Assembly: GCF_004309355.1 (NCBI RefSeq)
Contig: NZ_BJCC01000005.1
Span: 41,853-105,852 of the forward strand
DNA from: Enterococcus florum
GTDB taxonomy: Bacteria > Bacillota > Bacilli > Lactobacillales > Enterococcaceae
Length of the DNA: 64,000 nt
Direction of reading: 5' to 3'
Position numbers and translations under genes: made by a program. Numbering within the stretch: the stretch's first letter is position 1; each line of letters starts with the position of its first letter. Below the pieces are notes generated by a model, which ran no database searches, was not told where the DNA came from, and saw nothing but the letters and a program-made list of their open reading frames with translations. This document shows, one piece after another, positions 8,220-17,342 of the stretch.

Positions 8220-9221
8220 ATGAACAATACAGAACACGGCCTTTGGGTGATCGCCGAGCAGCAAGAGGGGCAAATCAACGAAGCTTCTTTTGAACTTCTT
8301 GCAAAGGCAGTGGAATTAAAAGAACGTTCTAATCAACCCATTACGGCCATCTTGTTAGGAAGCAGCATCACTGCTGCAGCAAAACAGCTGCTGGCTTATG
8401 GCGCAGATGCAGTACGTGTCGTCGATAATGATTGTCTAAAACAATATAAGCCGCGAACCTATGAACGCGTTTTGTTGCAGCTGATTGAGCGTTATCGTCC
8501 GGCCATCGTTTTATTTAGCGCGACTGCTCAAGGACGAGATTTGGCGCCGCGAGTCATGTGCCAGCTGCAAACAGGACTGACCGCAGATTGTCTTGATTTA
8601 ACAATCGATGACCAAGGATTATTGGTACAAGAAAAACCATCTTATGGCGGAAACATCCTATGCACCATCGTGATTGAACAGGCTAGACCTCAAATGGCGA
8701 CTGTAAGACCAGGTGTTTTCAGCAAACTCACTCCAAAAACAGATTGCCAAGGGGAAATCATTCAGGAAACAGTCGAAGTGCTGGATGATGAAGCCTACGA
8801 AGTGCTGGAAAGCTGTCCCCTCTCTGACAAAGGCGGTTCAATCTCCGATGCTGAAATCATCGTTGCCTGCGGACGCGGGGTCAAAGAATCCAATGATCTT
8901 GCATTGATAAACGAGTTTTCAGCCTTGATCCATGGCGAAATCGCGTGTACACGACCCTTAGTAGATCAAGGCTGGTTTACTCATGAGCTGCAGATTGGTC
9001 AAAGTGGTACGACGGTCAAGCCAAAGCTGATCATCAACATTGGAATCTCTGGTGCTGTTCAATACATCGTCGGGATTCAGAATGCACAAACAACCATCAG
9101 CATCAATCGAAACAGCGAAGCCGACATTTTTTCCGTCTCAGATTATGGGATCACCGCAGATTACACTGAATTGATTCCAGCCGTCATTCGCGAAATCAAA
9201 CGCCGCAAGCAACAGGAATAA
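8220..9221 (+). CDS. etfA: Electron transfer flavoprotein alpha subunit (EtfA/FixB)
   Basis: 333 residues. The C-terminal FAD-binding domain is clear: GQSGTTVKPKLIINIGISGA, then VQYIVGIQNAQTTISINRN, and a final SDYGITADYTELIPAVI. The N-terminal domain has the usual ATAQGRDLAPRVMCQLQTGL. It follows etfB after 10 bases with AGGAGG upstream, so the subunits are co-translated. In E. coli the equivalent FixAB feeds electrons to CaiA; the same role is inferred here. Confidence 0.93.
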   Translation: MNNTEHGLWVIAEQQEGQINEASFELLAKAVELKERSNQPITAILLGSSITAAAKQLLAYGADAVRVVDNDCLKQYKPRTYERVLLQLIERYRPAIVLFSATAQGRDLAPRVMCQLQTGLTADCLDLTIDDQGLLVQEKPSYGGNILCTIVIEQARPQMATVRPGVFSKLTPKTDCQGEIIQETVEVLDDEAYEVLESCPLSDKGGSISDAEIIVACGRGVKESNDLALINEFSALIHGEIACTRPLVDQGWFTHELQIGQSGTTVKPKLIINIGISGAVQYIVGIQNAQTTISINRNSEADIFSVSDYGITADYTELIPAVIREIKRRKQQE

Positions 9222-9240
9222 GAACAAAGGAGAGAGGAAC

Positions 9241-10500
9241 ATGACAGAAAAAAGAGAATTTTTAATCCCTGAATTTGGTCCCTTTGCAGGAATTCGAATC
9301 GTTGATACGGGCTCTTTGGTGGCAATGCCTTATGCCGCAACATTGATGGCTGATTTTGGTGCAGAAGTGATTCATATCGAACGGCCGCGCGTAGGCGACA
9401 CCTTGCGAGGCTTGGCTCCTTTCGCAAAAGTGAATGGAAAAAAAGTAAGTACTTCCTGGGTACAGGATGGACGCAATAAGCTAAGCATGACCATGGAGTT
9501 GAATCTAAAGCATCCAGAGGTCAAGGAAGCCTTCTACGAACTGATTCGACAGTCTGATATTTTTATGGAAAACATGGTATGGCTTGAAAAGTTAGGCATC
9601 CGTGACGAAGATTTGCTGGAAGTCAATCCAAAATTGATCATCATTCATGTCAGCGGCTACGGCAACCCAGCGTTCGGCGGAGTGCCAGAATTTTGCGATC
9701 GTGCTTCCTACGATATGATTGGTCAAGCTTTCTCCGGCTGGATGAACTTAAATGGAGACGCTGATGGCGATCCAGTCATTGCGAAACCATGGACCAATGA
9801 TTTTGTTTCCGCGATGGCTACAGTCTTTGGAATTTTTGCTGCCTACGCAGCTGTACAAAAAACCGGAAAAGGCCAAATCGTCGATGTCGCACAATATGAA
9901 GCAATGGCGATGTACATGTGCGACACCTTCACCACCTACACGATGACTGGAAATATTCGCGGCCGAACAGGCAACAAATCAGCGGCCTTCCAGCCTTACG
10001 GATTATTCAAATCAAAAGACGGCTACGATGTCGCATTGGGCGCGTTCGGTCCTGGCGTGTACAAACGGTTCATCAAGGGAGCCGGCTTTGATCTAGACTA
10101 CTTCAACTACAAGGATTGCTCTTCCGGCGTTGAAGCCGTTGCCTCTGAAAAAGGACAGGAATTGGATCAAAAAACGATTGCCTGGTGTGCAGAGCGAACA
10201 GCGGAAGAAATCGAAGCAGCAATGGCAGCTGTAAAAGTTCCCTGCAGCCGGGTAAATACCGCAAAAGATTGTCTGGAAAACGAGCACTTCATCAAACGAG
10301 AGAATTTCATCCGCTATCAAGACCAAACAACGGGTGAAGAAGTCACCGCCTTTGGTATCGTACCAAAATTGAGCGAAACACCAGGAAAAGTCTGGCGAGG
10401 AGCGCCAAGCCTAGGCCAAGATACTGAAGACATCCTGCGAAAAATTTTGAATTATGACGATGAAAAAATAGCAGTACTGCGGGAAAAAGAATTGATTTGA
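9241..10500 (+). CDS. CaiB/BaiF family (class III) CoA-transferase, CaiB-like
   Basis: 419 residues. Opens FGPFAGIRIVDTGSLVAMPY and has FGAEVIHIERPRVGDTLRG, LIIIHVSGYGNP, QAFSGWMNLNGD and a C-terminal PGKVWRGAPSLGQDTEDIL, all closely matching the layout of E. coli CaiB as I remember it. Asp187 (KPWTNDFVSA) falls where CaiB has its catalytic Asp169. Class III enzymes move CoA between two carboxylic acids through an aspartyl-CoA thioester. In this operon it would hand CoA from the saturated product (for example gamma-butyrobetainyl-CoA) to the incoming enoate (crotonobetaine), so no ATP-dependent ligase is needed. A different 2-enoate substrate cannot be excluded. Confidence 0.88.
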   Translation: MTEKREFLIPEFGPFAGIRIVDTGSLVAMPYAATLMADFGAEVIHIERPRVGDTLRGLAPFAKVNGKKVSTSWVQDGRNKLSMTMELNLKHPEVKEAFYELIRQSDIFMENMVWLEKLGIRDEDLLEVNPKLIIIHVSGYGNPAFGGVPEFCDRASYDMIGQAFSGWMNLNGDADGDPVIAKPWTNDFVSAMATVFGIFAAYAAVQKTGKGQIVDVAQYEAMAMYMCDTFTTYTMTGNIRGRTGNKSAAFQPYGLFKSKDGYDVALGAFGPGVYKRFIKGAGFDLDYFNYKDCSSGVEAVASEKGQELDQKTIAWCAERTAEEIEAAMAAVKVPCSRVNTAKDCLENEHFIKRENFIRYQDQTTGEEVTAFGIVPKLSETPGKVWRGAPSLGQDTEDILRKILNYDDEKIAVLREKELI

Positions 10501-10517
10501 TCCCTAATACAATGACT

Positions 10518-10547
10518 CAAAAAGCAAGGCCGGAGCCTTGCTTTTTG
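10518..10547. terminator. Bidirectional terminator between convergent operons
   Basis: AAAAAGCAAGGC pairs with GCCTTGCTTTTT around CGGA-type loop bases. T runs follow the stem on both strands, so it can end both the caiB-like operon (+) and the guanidine operon (-). Confidence 0.88.
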
Positions 10548-10631
10548 CCTGTCTTCTCTCGGATAGTGCTACAGCGAATCTGCCTGAGTTTTGTTCTGTC
10601 ACTGACTACTTAGTCACTTTATTATAGGTTT

Positions 10632-12323
10632 CTACACCTTCAACCCCAACTGATAATTCCGCCATGACCGATATGAAGTGATCTCGTGCTTGCAATCTGC
10701 CGGAAAGCGTTGGCAAACGAATCCTAGTTTCTCTTCTCCATTGGAAAGCTCGACGGTTCCGATCCCTAAAGGATAAGGGATCGTTTGAATAAAGCTGCTT
10801 AGCTGATCGTTGGGAATTTTCCAAACCTCCACTTCGATCCTTTCCCCCTGGCCTTCGCAGCGAACCAGTCCCGGTTTACGAGGCTCTGTATCTAATTCGT
10901 ACAGGCGATAGTCCGCCGAGGTCGCTGCTTCGTAAGCAAAAGCTGCACCGCGCAGTCGAAATTCTTTTTCCAACGGGAAGCCGCGCATGTGCAGGCCGCA
11001 AACAACCAGCTCGGTCTTCGCATGCTCCTTTTCCAGTTCAGCTGCGTAGCTTTTCAGCAGAGCTTCGTCCTCAGGAGTTGAAAACAAGGTAATGCCAAAA
11101 GGCAGCTTGCTGTCTATTGGAGCCGGAAGAGCTGCAGCACTCAACCCCAACAAGTTGCAATGATTTGTGTAAAGTCCCATCTGACTGTTCGTGAAGATCG
11201 GATCAGCAAGGACCTGATCGATGCGCCAGGTTCCTGTACAAGTCGGCAAAACAAGCAAGTTGCCCGACAGCTTTTCCTTCAATGTATCCTCTACATGCTG
11301 ACAAAAATGCTGTGCCTCAATCCATTCCTTGGCAGAATAGTTGGTCTGTTTTGCTTGCTTCAGGATCGTCGCCAAAGGTTCGCTGATCGACGCTGGGTGA
11401 GTCTCGGCAAATCCTCCGATCGCCACGTCACGTTCGACAACGAAGGGCCCTTCGTAAAGAGAACGGGCGACCTTTTGAAGCTCTGCCATCTCCAAGATTT
11501 CTACATCTTCTTTTTCTTTTAAGTAAGCCGCTGTCTGTTTCCACGACAGCTCATAAAGCTTAGCATAAGGGCCAAAAAACTCCAGCTGATCCGGCAGAAA
11601 AAGGATCTTCGGTCGGCTCCTTTTAGCGGATGTACCCATTTTTTCAGAGGTCAGCTGCTGATCGATCAAGTCAACATCTGCCATTGTATTGGCAAAAATA
11701 GAGACACAATCCAATGATTGACAAGCGGGGACGACTCCTTTTGTCGAATAGCGGCCGGGGGCTGCTTTGTAGCCGATAATATTGTTCAAAGCCGCGGGTA
11801 CCCTGCCCGAGCCTGCTGTATCTGTACCTAAAGCAAAACATACTTGGCCAAGCGCGACCGCTACAGCAGAACCAGAGCTGGAGCCGCCGCTGATCAACTC
11901 GGGGTTCAAGGCATTTCGAGTGGCACCGTGAGGTGAACGAGTGCCTACTAATCCCGTCGCAAACTGATCCATGTTGGTTTTTCCAATAGGAATCGCTCCT
12001 GCTTCGATCAGCTGCTCCACCACCTTCGCTGAATGCTTAGGAATGTATGAAAATTCGGGACAAGCAGCCGTCGTAGGTACGTTGGCTAAATCGATATTGT
12101 CTTTGATCGCAAAAGGAATTCCCCATAACGGCTTTTCCCTCATCGAAAAGGACTGAATACGCGCCGCATAGCGCATGATTTCAGCTTTTTCCAGCAGATG
12201 GATCCAACAATGATATTCCTGATATTCGTGTGCGGCAGCTAAGGCCTTATCAATCACCTCTTCGATGGTAAAGACTTTTTCGCGGTACCCCTCGTGCAGT
12301 TGATGAATGGTTAAAGACTTCAT
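10632..12323 (-). CDS. atzF: Allophanate hydrolase
   Basis: 563 residues. The N-terminal two thirds is an amidase-signature domain with the Ser-cisSer-Lys triad: Lys74 (PFAIKDNIDLA), Ser148 (ISGGSSSGSAVAVALG) and nucleophile Ser172 (GTDTAGSGRVPAALN). The C-terminal part from about residue 440 (VVCGLHMRGFPLEKEFRLRG) is the separate allophanate hydrolase C domain. It turns allophanate into ammonia and carbon dioxide, the last step of guanidine or urea breakdown by the carboxylase route. It starts two bases after the carboxylase stop with GAGGGGG upstream, the last gene of the operon. Confidence 0.93.
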   Translation of the reverse strand: MKSLTIHQLHEGYREKVFTIEEVIDKALAAAHEYQEYHCWIHLLEKAEIMRYAARIQSFSMREKPLWGIPFAIKDNIDLANVPTTAACPEFSYIPKHSAKVVEQLIEAGAIPIGKTNMDQFATGLVGTRSPHGATRNALNPELISGGSSSGSAVAVALGQVCFALGTDTAGSGRVPAALNNIIGYKAAPGRYSTKGVVPACQSLDCVSIFANTMADVDLIDQQLTSEKMGTSAKRSRPKILFLPDQLEFFGPYAKLYELSWKQTAAYLKEKEDVEILEMAELQKVARSLYEGPFVVERDVAIGGFAETHPASISEPLATILKQAKQTNYSAKEWIEAQHFCQHVEDTLKEKLSGNLLVLPTCTGTWRIDQVLADPIFTNSQMGLYTNHCNLLGLSAAALPAPIDSKLPFGITLFSTPEDEALLKSYAAELEKEHAKTELVVCGLHMRGFPLEKEFRLRGAAFAYEAATSADYRLYELDTEPRKPGLVRCEGQGERIEVEVWKIPNDQLSSFIQTIPYPLGIGTVELSNGEEKLGFVCQRFPADCKHEITSYRSWRNYQLGLKV

Positions 12324-12325
12324 GT

Positions 12326-15300
12326 TCAGACCCCCTCAATAAATGCCAGCGATTCGCCTGAGCGCAAGATGTCGCCTTGCTTGATCAGAATCTCTGAAAT
12401 TTTCCCGTCACAAGGCGCATGATACGCGATCTCTGTCTTCATGCTTTCAGTAACGATCATCGGCTCGCCGCTTTTTACGTAATCCCCTTCGTCCACTAAA
12501 ATTTTCCAAACACTGCCGGGGATCGCACAGGTTAAGACTTCGTTGTTTTCTGGGATCGTCGGTGTTTCCGCAGGCGTTTCCTCTAATGTTTCTGGAATGA
12601 ATTCTGCCAATCCTTCTTTGCGCCAAGCTTCTCTTTCTGCTTCAAAGGCTGCTTGCTGCCGCTCTTTTACTTGTGCGATCTCCTCTTGATGTTCGGCGGT
12701 CTGCGTCAAATAGTCTTTAATCGAAAAGGTTGTCTCTTCGATCTCAAGGGCATATTTCCCATTCAGGAAGTCTTTACGGTACTGCAGCAGCTCTTCGGGA
12801 GAAACCAAAAAGAATTGCAACTGATCGAAATAATCCAATAACCAAGGTTTCTCCTTGGAAAAATAATCCGTCTCCTTTTGCAGGTTCCACATTTGGATCG
12901 TCCGACCGAACAGCTGATAGCCGCCAGGACCTTCCATTCCATACACACACAAGTATGCTCCGCCAATGCCGACAGCATTTTCCGGGGTCCACGTTCGTGC
13001 AGGATTATATTTCGTCGTTACCAGACGATGGATCGGATTGATCGGCACCGCTACGGGAGCACCTAAATACACATCTCCCAATCCCAAAACCATATATTTA
13101 GCGGATAGGATCGTCTCCTGCACAGTCGCCTTGGAATTTAGCCCATTGATCCTGCGAATAAACTCAATGTTGTCCGGGCACCAAGGGGCATCCGAGCGAA
13201 CATTGTCTTGGTATCGTTCCATGGCTTTCACCGCCTGAGGATCATTCCAAGAAAGAGGCAGCTTAACGATTCGAGAAGGAAAGACCGCATTTTCCAAATC
13301 AGGCAAGCCCTGATCCAGCTTCACGACTTCCTGCAAAACCGCCTTCAAAGGCATTTGCTTGGTATCGACATGGATCTGCAGGCTGCGAATCCCCGGAGTT
13401 AAATTGACAAGCGGCAAGTTGCTGTTCTTCAGTTCTCGGTACAAGGCATGGATGCGAACGCGCAAAATAAAATCCAAGGCCATTTCGCCATATTCCAGCA
13501 GCAAATACTGATCCCCAGATAAACGGATCGTCAAATCGATGCCCGCCGCATTTTTTTCTTGATAAAAAATCGGATAATCAGGTGTTCCAGCCAGCTGCTT
13601 AGTCTGATCCGCTTTACTGTTTCGATAAAGGGCATGAAGCATCGCTGCGCTCAACGGCTGCTGCAGCAAATCCTCCTGCTCGGCATTCAACTGATCCGCT
13701 GTTTCTACCTCGACTAAGCGAAATTGCAGTGTATCTCCTGGTTTTAGCTGACCCAGCTTCCATAGATCGCTGGTGATTACGGTCATTGGACAGACAAAAC
13801 CGCCTAAACTCGGTCCATCCGGCCCTAAGATGATCGGCATGTCTCCCGTGAAATCGACCGTTCCAATCGCATACGCATTGTCGTGGATGTTTGACGGGTG
13901 CAATCCCGCTTCTCCTCCGTCCTTTCGCGCCCATTTAGGTGTGGGTCCGATCAAGCGAACGCCGGTCCGTGAACTGTTGAAATGCACCTCCCATTTGGTT
14001 TCACAACACTCCTTTAAAAAGCCGGGATCGAGGAATTCTGGCGTACAGTGGGGACCCGGTGTCACGTGGATTAGCCAATCCTGTTCCGTTTTCTTCAATT
14101 CAAACGTTTCTGAAAAGCGGACCGTTTCACTGGCAGCGGTTGGCAAGGGATGCAAGACATCTCCAGCTTGCAGCGTGCGGCCATTCTTTCCGCCAAAATT
14201 TCCTAATGTAAAACAGGAGGCACTACCTAAGACCTTGGCAGCATGAAAGCCATTTTTTACTGCTACGTATGTCCGCATGCCGTTCTTCGGATCTCCAAAA
14301 CTCAATCGCTGTCCCGCTTTTGCAGTGACTGCTTGATACATCGGAACCGGCTGGCCGTCTAACATCGGGAAAAGATCGGCGCCTGTCAAAGCGAATTCCA
14401 GTTCACCGCGAAACAGCCATTGTCCCCCTGCAAGGGTCAATTCAAGAACAGGGACTTCCTCCGAATTGCCCAAAATCATATTGGCAAGTCGGCCAGAAAG
14501 TGCATCCATCGATCCAGAGGGCGGCACACCAACACCCCAATAGCCTACCCGGCCGGGATAATCCTGCAAAGTACTGTTCAATCCACCGTCAATTACTTCC
14601 AACGCGGGAACCTCGATCGGCAGCTGCTCCAGCGTTTTAGTGGTGACCTCTCCTGAGCGGATCTGCGGCTGCTGCAGGACTTCTTGTAAGAACCAAAGAT
14701 TGGTTTCGATCCCTTGAATTTGCGTCTCCTTCAAGCTGGCGATCAATTTTTCTAAAGCCGCCTGTCGTGTCGCAGCTTTGGTGATCACTTTAGCCAGCAT
14801 CGGGTCATAAAACGGATAAATCTCTAAATGATCGGAGAGAAAGGTCTCAATCCGCGCGTCTGCTCCCCACTTGACTGTATCGACAAGACCAATACTTGGA
14901 CGGAAATCATGGTAAAAATCCTCCGCGTAGATGCGTGCTTCCAAACTGACGCCTTGCGGCTCCACCGAACGTTCTTCCAATCCGGAAAATTCACCCGCTG
15001 CTTCTTGAATCATCCACTCCACTAAATCAATGCCGAAAACTTCTTCCGTGATTCCGTGTTCCACCTGCAGACGTGTATTGACTTCTAAAAAGTAAAACTG
15101 TTCGCTGACCACATCGTAGAGAAATTCCACCGTCCCAACACTGCGATAGCTCACAGCCTTTCCTAACTTCTCAGCTGCTTGGTGCAGCGCTTTGCGGGTC
15201 GCTTCTGTGATCCCAAAGGCGGGACATTCTTCCACCACCTTTTGGTTTCGCCGCTGCAAGGAGCAGTCCCGCTCTCCGATGGTGATCAGCTCACCAGCAG

Positions 15301-15946
15301 CATTGCCGAAAATCTGGACCTCGATATGCCGAGCATTCTCAACATATTTTTCTAAAAATACTCCGCCATCTCCAAAATTGGCTTTGGCCTGATTGACCAC
15401 AGACGCATAAGAGGCCAATAGTTCGTCTTGGTTACAGCAGATCTTCATACCGATTCCACCACCGCCTGCCGTGCTTTTCAGCATGACTGGATACCCGATG
15501 GCGTTGGCCGCCTTTTTCACCTGACGCGGATGCTCCAGCAGCTCAGTACCCTCAATCATCGGAATACCGGCTTTTTTGGCATAGGCACGCGCCAAATGCT
15601 TCATCCCAAATTCGCGGATATGCCGACTCTCTGGACCGATAAACACGAGGTCATTTTCATTACATTGTTCTACAAAATCAGCATTCTCGCTGAGAAAACC
15701 ATACCCTGGGATCACTGCATCGGCTCCACAATCTTTGGCAATCGCCAGCAGCTGCTCCGTATCTAGGTAGGTTTCATTGACTGTTTGTCCTTGCAGCAAG
15801 TAACTCTCGTCAGCAAGCTCGACATGCAGGCTCTTTTCATCCGCTTCTGCATAGACTGCTGCCGAGACGATCCCCATCTTTTTCAACGTGCGAATGATTC
15901 GAACAGCGATGGTCCCACGATTGGCAATAAGTACTTTTTTAAACAT
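12326..15946 (-). CDS. Biotin-dependent guanidine (urea-type) carboxylase
   Basis: 1206 residues in one chain. Residues 1-450 are biotin carboxylase (MFKKVLIANRGTIAVRIIRT, ATP-grasp loop KSTAGGGGIGMKICC, FLEVNTRLQVEHGITEE). The middle holds the KipI/KipA-like carboxyltransferase of urea carboxylases (LNSTLQDYPGRVGYWGVGVP, EAGLHPSNIHDNAYAIG, LGPDGPSLGGFVCP). The C-terminus is a biotin carrier domain with Lys1170 in VTESMKTEI. The length matches the urea carboxylase family. Proteins of this family in operons with the two DUF1989 partners carboxylate guanidine rather than urea; I assign guanidine on that context. Biotin must be attached by a ligase elsewhere. Confidence 0.92.
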   Translation of the reverse strand: MFKKVLIANRGTIAVRIIRTLKKMGIVSAAVYAEADEKSLHVELADESYLLQGQTVNETYLDTEQLLAIAKDCGADAVIPGYGFLSENADFVEQCNENDLVFIGPESRHIREFGMKHLARAYAKKAGIPMIEGTELLEHPRQVKKAANAIGYPVMLKSTAGGGGIGMKICCNQDELLASYASVVNQAKANFGDGGVFLEKYVENARHIEVQIFGNAAGELITIGERDCSLQRRNQKVVEECPAFGITEATRKALHQAAEKLGKAVSYRSVGTVEFLYDVVSEQFYFLEVNTRLQVEHGITEEVFGIDLVEWMIQEAAGEFSGLEERSVEPQGVSLEARIYAEDFYHDFRPSIGLVDTVKWGADARIETFLSDHLEIYPFYDPMLAKVITKAATRQAALEKLIASLKETQIQGIETNLWFLQEVLQQPQIRSGEVTTKTLEQLPIEVPALEVIDGGLNSTLQDYPGRVGYWGVGVPPSGSMDALSGRLANMILGNSEEVPVLELTLAGGQWLFRGELEFALTGADLFPMLDGQPVPMYQAVTAKAGQRLSFGDPKNGMRTYVAVKNGFHAAKVLGSASCFTLGNFGGKNGRTLQAGDVLHPLPTAASETVRFSETFELKKTEQDWLIHVTPGPHCTPEFLDPGFLKECCETKWEVHFNSSRTGVRLIGPTPKWARKDGGEAGLHPSNIHDNAYAIGTVDFTGDMPIILGPDGPSLGGFVCPMTVITSDLWKLGQLKPGDTLQFRLVEVETADQLNAEQEDLLQQPLSAAMLHALYRNSKADQTKQLAGTPDYPIFYQEKNAAGIDLTIRLSGDQYLLLEYGEMALDFILRVRIHALYRELKNSNLPLVNLTPGIRSLQIHVDTKQMPLKAVLQEVVKLDQGLPDLENAVFPSRIVKLPLSWNDPQAVKAMERYQDNVRSDAPWCPDNIEFIRRINGLNSKATVQETILSAKYMVLGLGDVYLGAPVAVPINPIHRLVTTKYNPARTWTPENAVGIGGAYLCVYGMEGPGGYQLFGRTIQMWNLQKETDYFSKEKPWLLDYFDQLQFFLVSPEELLQYRKDFLNGKYALEIEETTFSIKDYLTQTAEHQEEIAQVKERQQAAFEAEREAWRKEGLAEFIPETLEETPAETPTIPENNEVLTCAIPGSVWKILVDEGDYVKSGEPMIVTESMKTEIAYHAPCDGKISEILIKQGDILRSGESLAFIEGV

Positions 15947-15950
15947 TCGA

Positions 15951-16664
15951 TCACCCTTCTAGTTGATTTTCCACCAAATTATTTTCAAATGCCCGCGTAT
16001 TTTCGCCGCAGCTCGATACAACTGGGTCCAGCAAATCTGCGGTCATCCCCTCATACACTTCCAATTGAATCTCGCCTCTGGGATACTCCGTAGCAGGATT
16101 CAAAGGATGCGGGGTGTTGGATAAAAGCAGCAATACCGGTGCATCTGTACGTAGGACCACTTCCTTATCCAGCGTATTCTCTGCGTGGTAACAAAGTGTA
16201 CCGTCCTGTGAAGCGGTTACCTTGGAAAACAAGTTGACCACTGCAGACAGATCCCGTTTCCCCAGGCCTCGGCGAAACAGCTCGATGGAAAAATTGTCAT
16301 AGCTGTTGCGCTGTCGCTGATTACGGTCGATTTGATACGTCGATTCCCCATATTTTTCTTGGATCTTCCGCCGAAGCGTATGTCCGCAAACTGTATCATG
16401 CCAGCCATAAGTATCCTTGATCAGACTCATCAACATTTTTCCATTGTCGCTCATTAACAGATGCTGCTGCGTCAGGAAGAATGTATGCTGCGCTTTTAAA
16501 GAGTCCGGCATGTTGTACTTTTCCTCTGGATGCTCTGCATGATAAGCCCCCATCACCAAATTGCAGTCCTCCGATTTTGCGATCAAGCGGATCCATTTTC
16601 CGGCGCCTACGTATTCTGACCATTTCTCGCCTGGCAACAAACGTTTTGTATAAACCAGCTTCAT
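15951..16664 (-). CDS. DUF1989 protein, urea-carboxylase-associated; carboxyguanidine deiminase subunit
   Basis: About 237 residues. DUF1989 features: LLPGEKWSEYVGAGKWIRLI near the start, DTYGWHDTVCGH with the conserved His/Cys metal-type cluster, and VNLFSKVTASQDG. Together with the next-upstream gene product it forms the two-subunit enzyme (CgdAB type) that turns carboxyguanidine into allophanate. I start at ATG 16664, preceded by GGGAGGGGG and two bases after the partner's stop; a start six codons earlier has no site. Tight coupling suggests equal subunit synthesis. Confidence 0.87.
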   Translation of the reverse strand: MKLVYTKRLLPGEKWSEYVGAGKWIRLIAKSEDCNLVMGAYHAEHPEEKYNMPDSLKAQHTFFLTQQHLLMSDNGKMLMSLIKDTYGWHDTVCGHTLRRKIQEKYGESTYQIDRNQRQRNSYDNFSIELFRRGLGKRDLSAVVNLFSKVTASQDGTLCYHAENTLDKEVVLRTDAPVLLLLSNTPHPLNPATEYPRGEIQLEVYEGMTADLLDPVVSSCGENTRAFENNLVENQLEG

Positions 16665-16666
16665 TT

Positions 16667-17323
16667 TTATTCCCCCTCCCAAAGCAGTACCTGGATCGGT
16701 GTTGGATTGTAATCGTTGCAGGGGTTATTCAACTGCGGACAATTACTAATCAACACAATCACATCTTCCAAGGCTTCCAGCTCTACATAATAGCCGGGGC
16801 CTGATACGCCATCTTTAAAATCCAAGCCGCCATCAGGAGCCACAGGTACATTCATAAAAAAATTGATATTGGGTGCTAGATCTCTTTTTGAAAAAGTGTA
16901 CGCACCAGAATAGTTGCTCATTTGCAGCATAAAGGTGTCTCGGCACGCATGCATATGAACCTTTTCCCGTTGATAGCGGACGGTGTTGCTTTGACAAGAG
17001 CACGCACCACCAATCGTGTCATGCTGCCCACAGGTATCTGCGGTGATCCTCAGCATTTCTCGTCCAGACTCGCTCATCAAAACAGTCCCAGTAGATAAAT
17101 ACAAACTGGCTTGTTCTTGGATCGTCATACTGGCACTATAGTGATCGGCCGGATCGTCCTTTAGAAAAAACAACGTGTCGGCAGCCTGATTGCCGTCTAG
17201 ATCAACGATACGGAGGGTGTCCCCCTTGTTGATCGTTTTCATCCAACCATCTCCGGCCAAGATGTCGGTCTTATAGTCAGAATTTTCTGATTTTTTATTG
17301 CTGATGACAGGTACAAATGCCAT
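16667..17323 (-). CDS. DUF1989 protein, urea-carboxylase-associated; second carboxyguanidine deiminase subunit
   Basis: About 218 residues, paralogous to the following gene: KTINKGDTLRIVDLDGNQAA, DTCGQHDTIGGACSCQSN (conserved His and three Cys) and NINFFMNVPVAPDGG. The aligned His/Cys cluster suggests a metal site. Chosen start ATG 17323 has GGAGGGAAT upstream; the open frame continues 26 codons further into the ABC ATPase gene but without a ribosome site. Role: with its partner, deiminates carboxyguanidine to allophanate and ammonia. Its presence is the main reason to read this operon as guanidine rather than urea use. Confidence 0.87.
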   Translation of the reverse strand: MAFVPVISNKKSENSDYKTDILAGDGWMKTINKGDTLRIVDLDGNQAADTLFFLKDDPADHYSASMTIQEQASLYLSTGTVLMSESGREMLRITADTCGQHDTIGGACSCQSNTVRYQREKVHMHACRDTFMLQMSNYSGAYTFSKRDLAPNINFFMNVPVAPDGGLDFKDGVSGPGYYVELEALEDVIVLISNCPQLNNPCNDYNPTPIQVLLWEGE

Positions 17324-17342
17324 GTGATTCCCTCCTTCGCTG

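Noticed and set aside
13773..14246. 157-codon plus-strand frame opposite the carboxylase
   Set aside because: Lies fully antisense to a clear conserved gene and has no recognisable features.
12326..15946. Reading the carboxylase as a plain urea carboxylase or as pyruvate/acetyl-CoA carboxylase
   Set aside because: KipA/KipI-type middle domain excludes pyruvate and acetyl-CoA carboxylases; the DUF1989 pair favours guanidine over urea.
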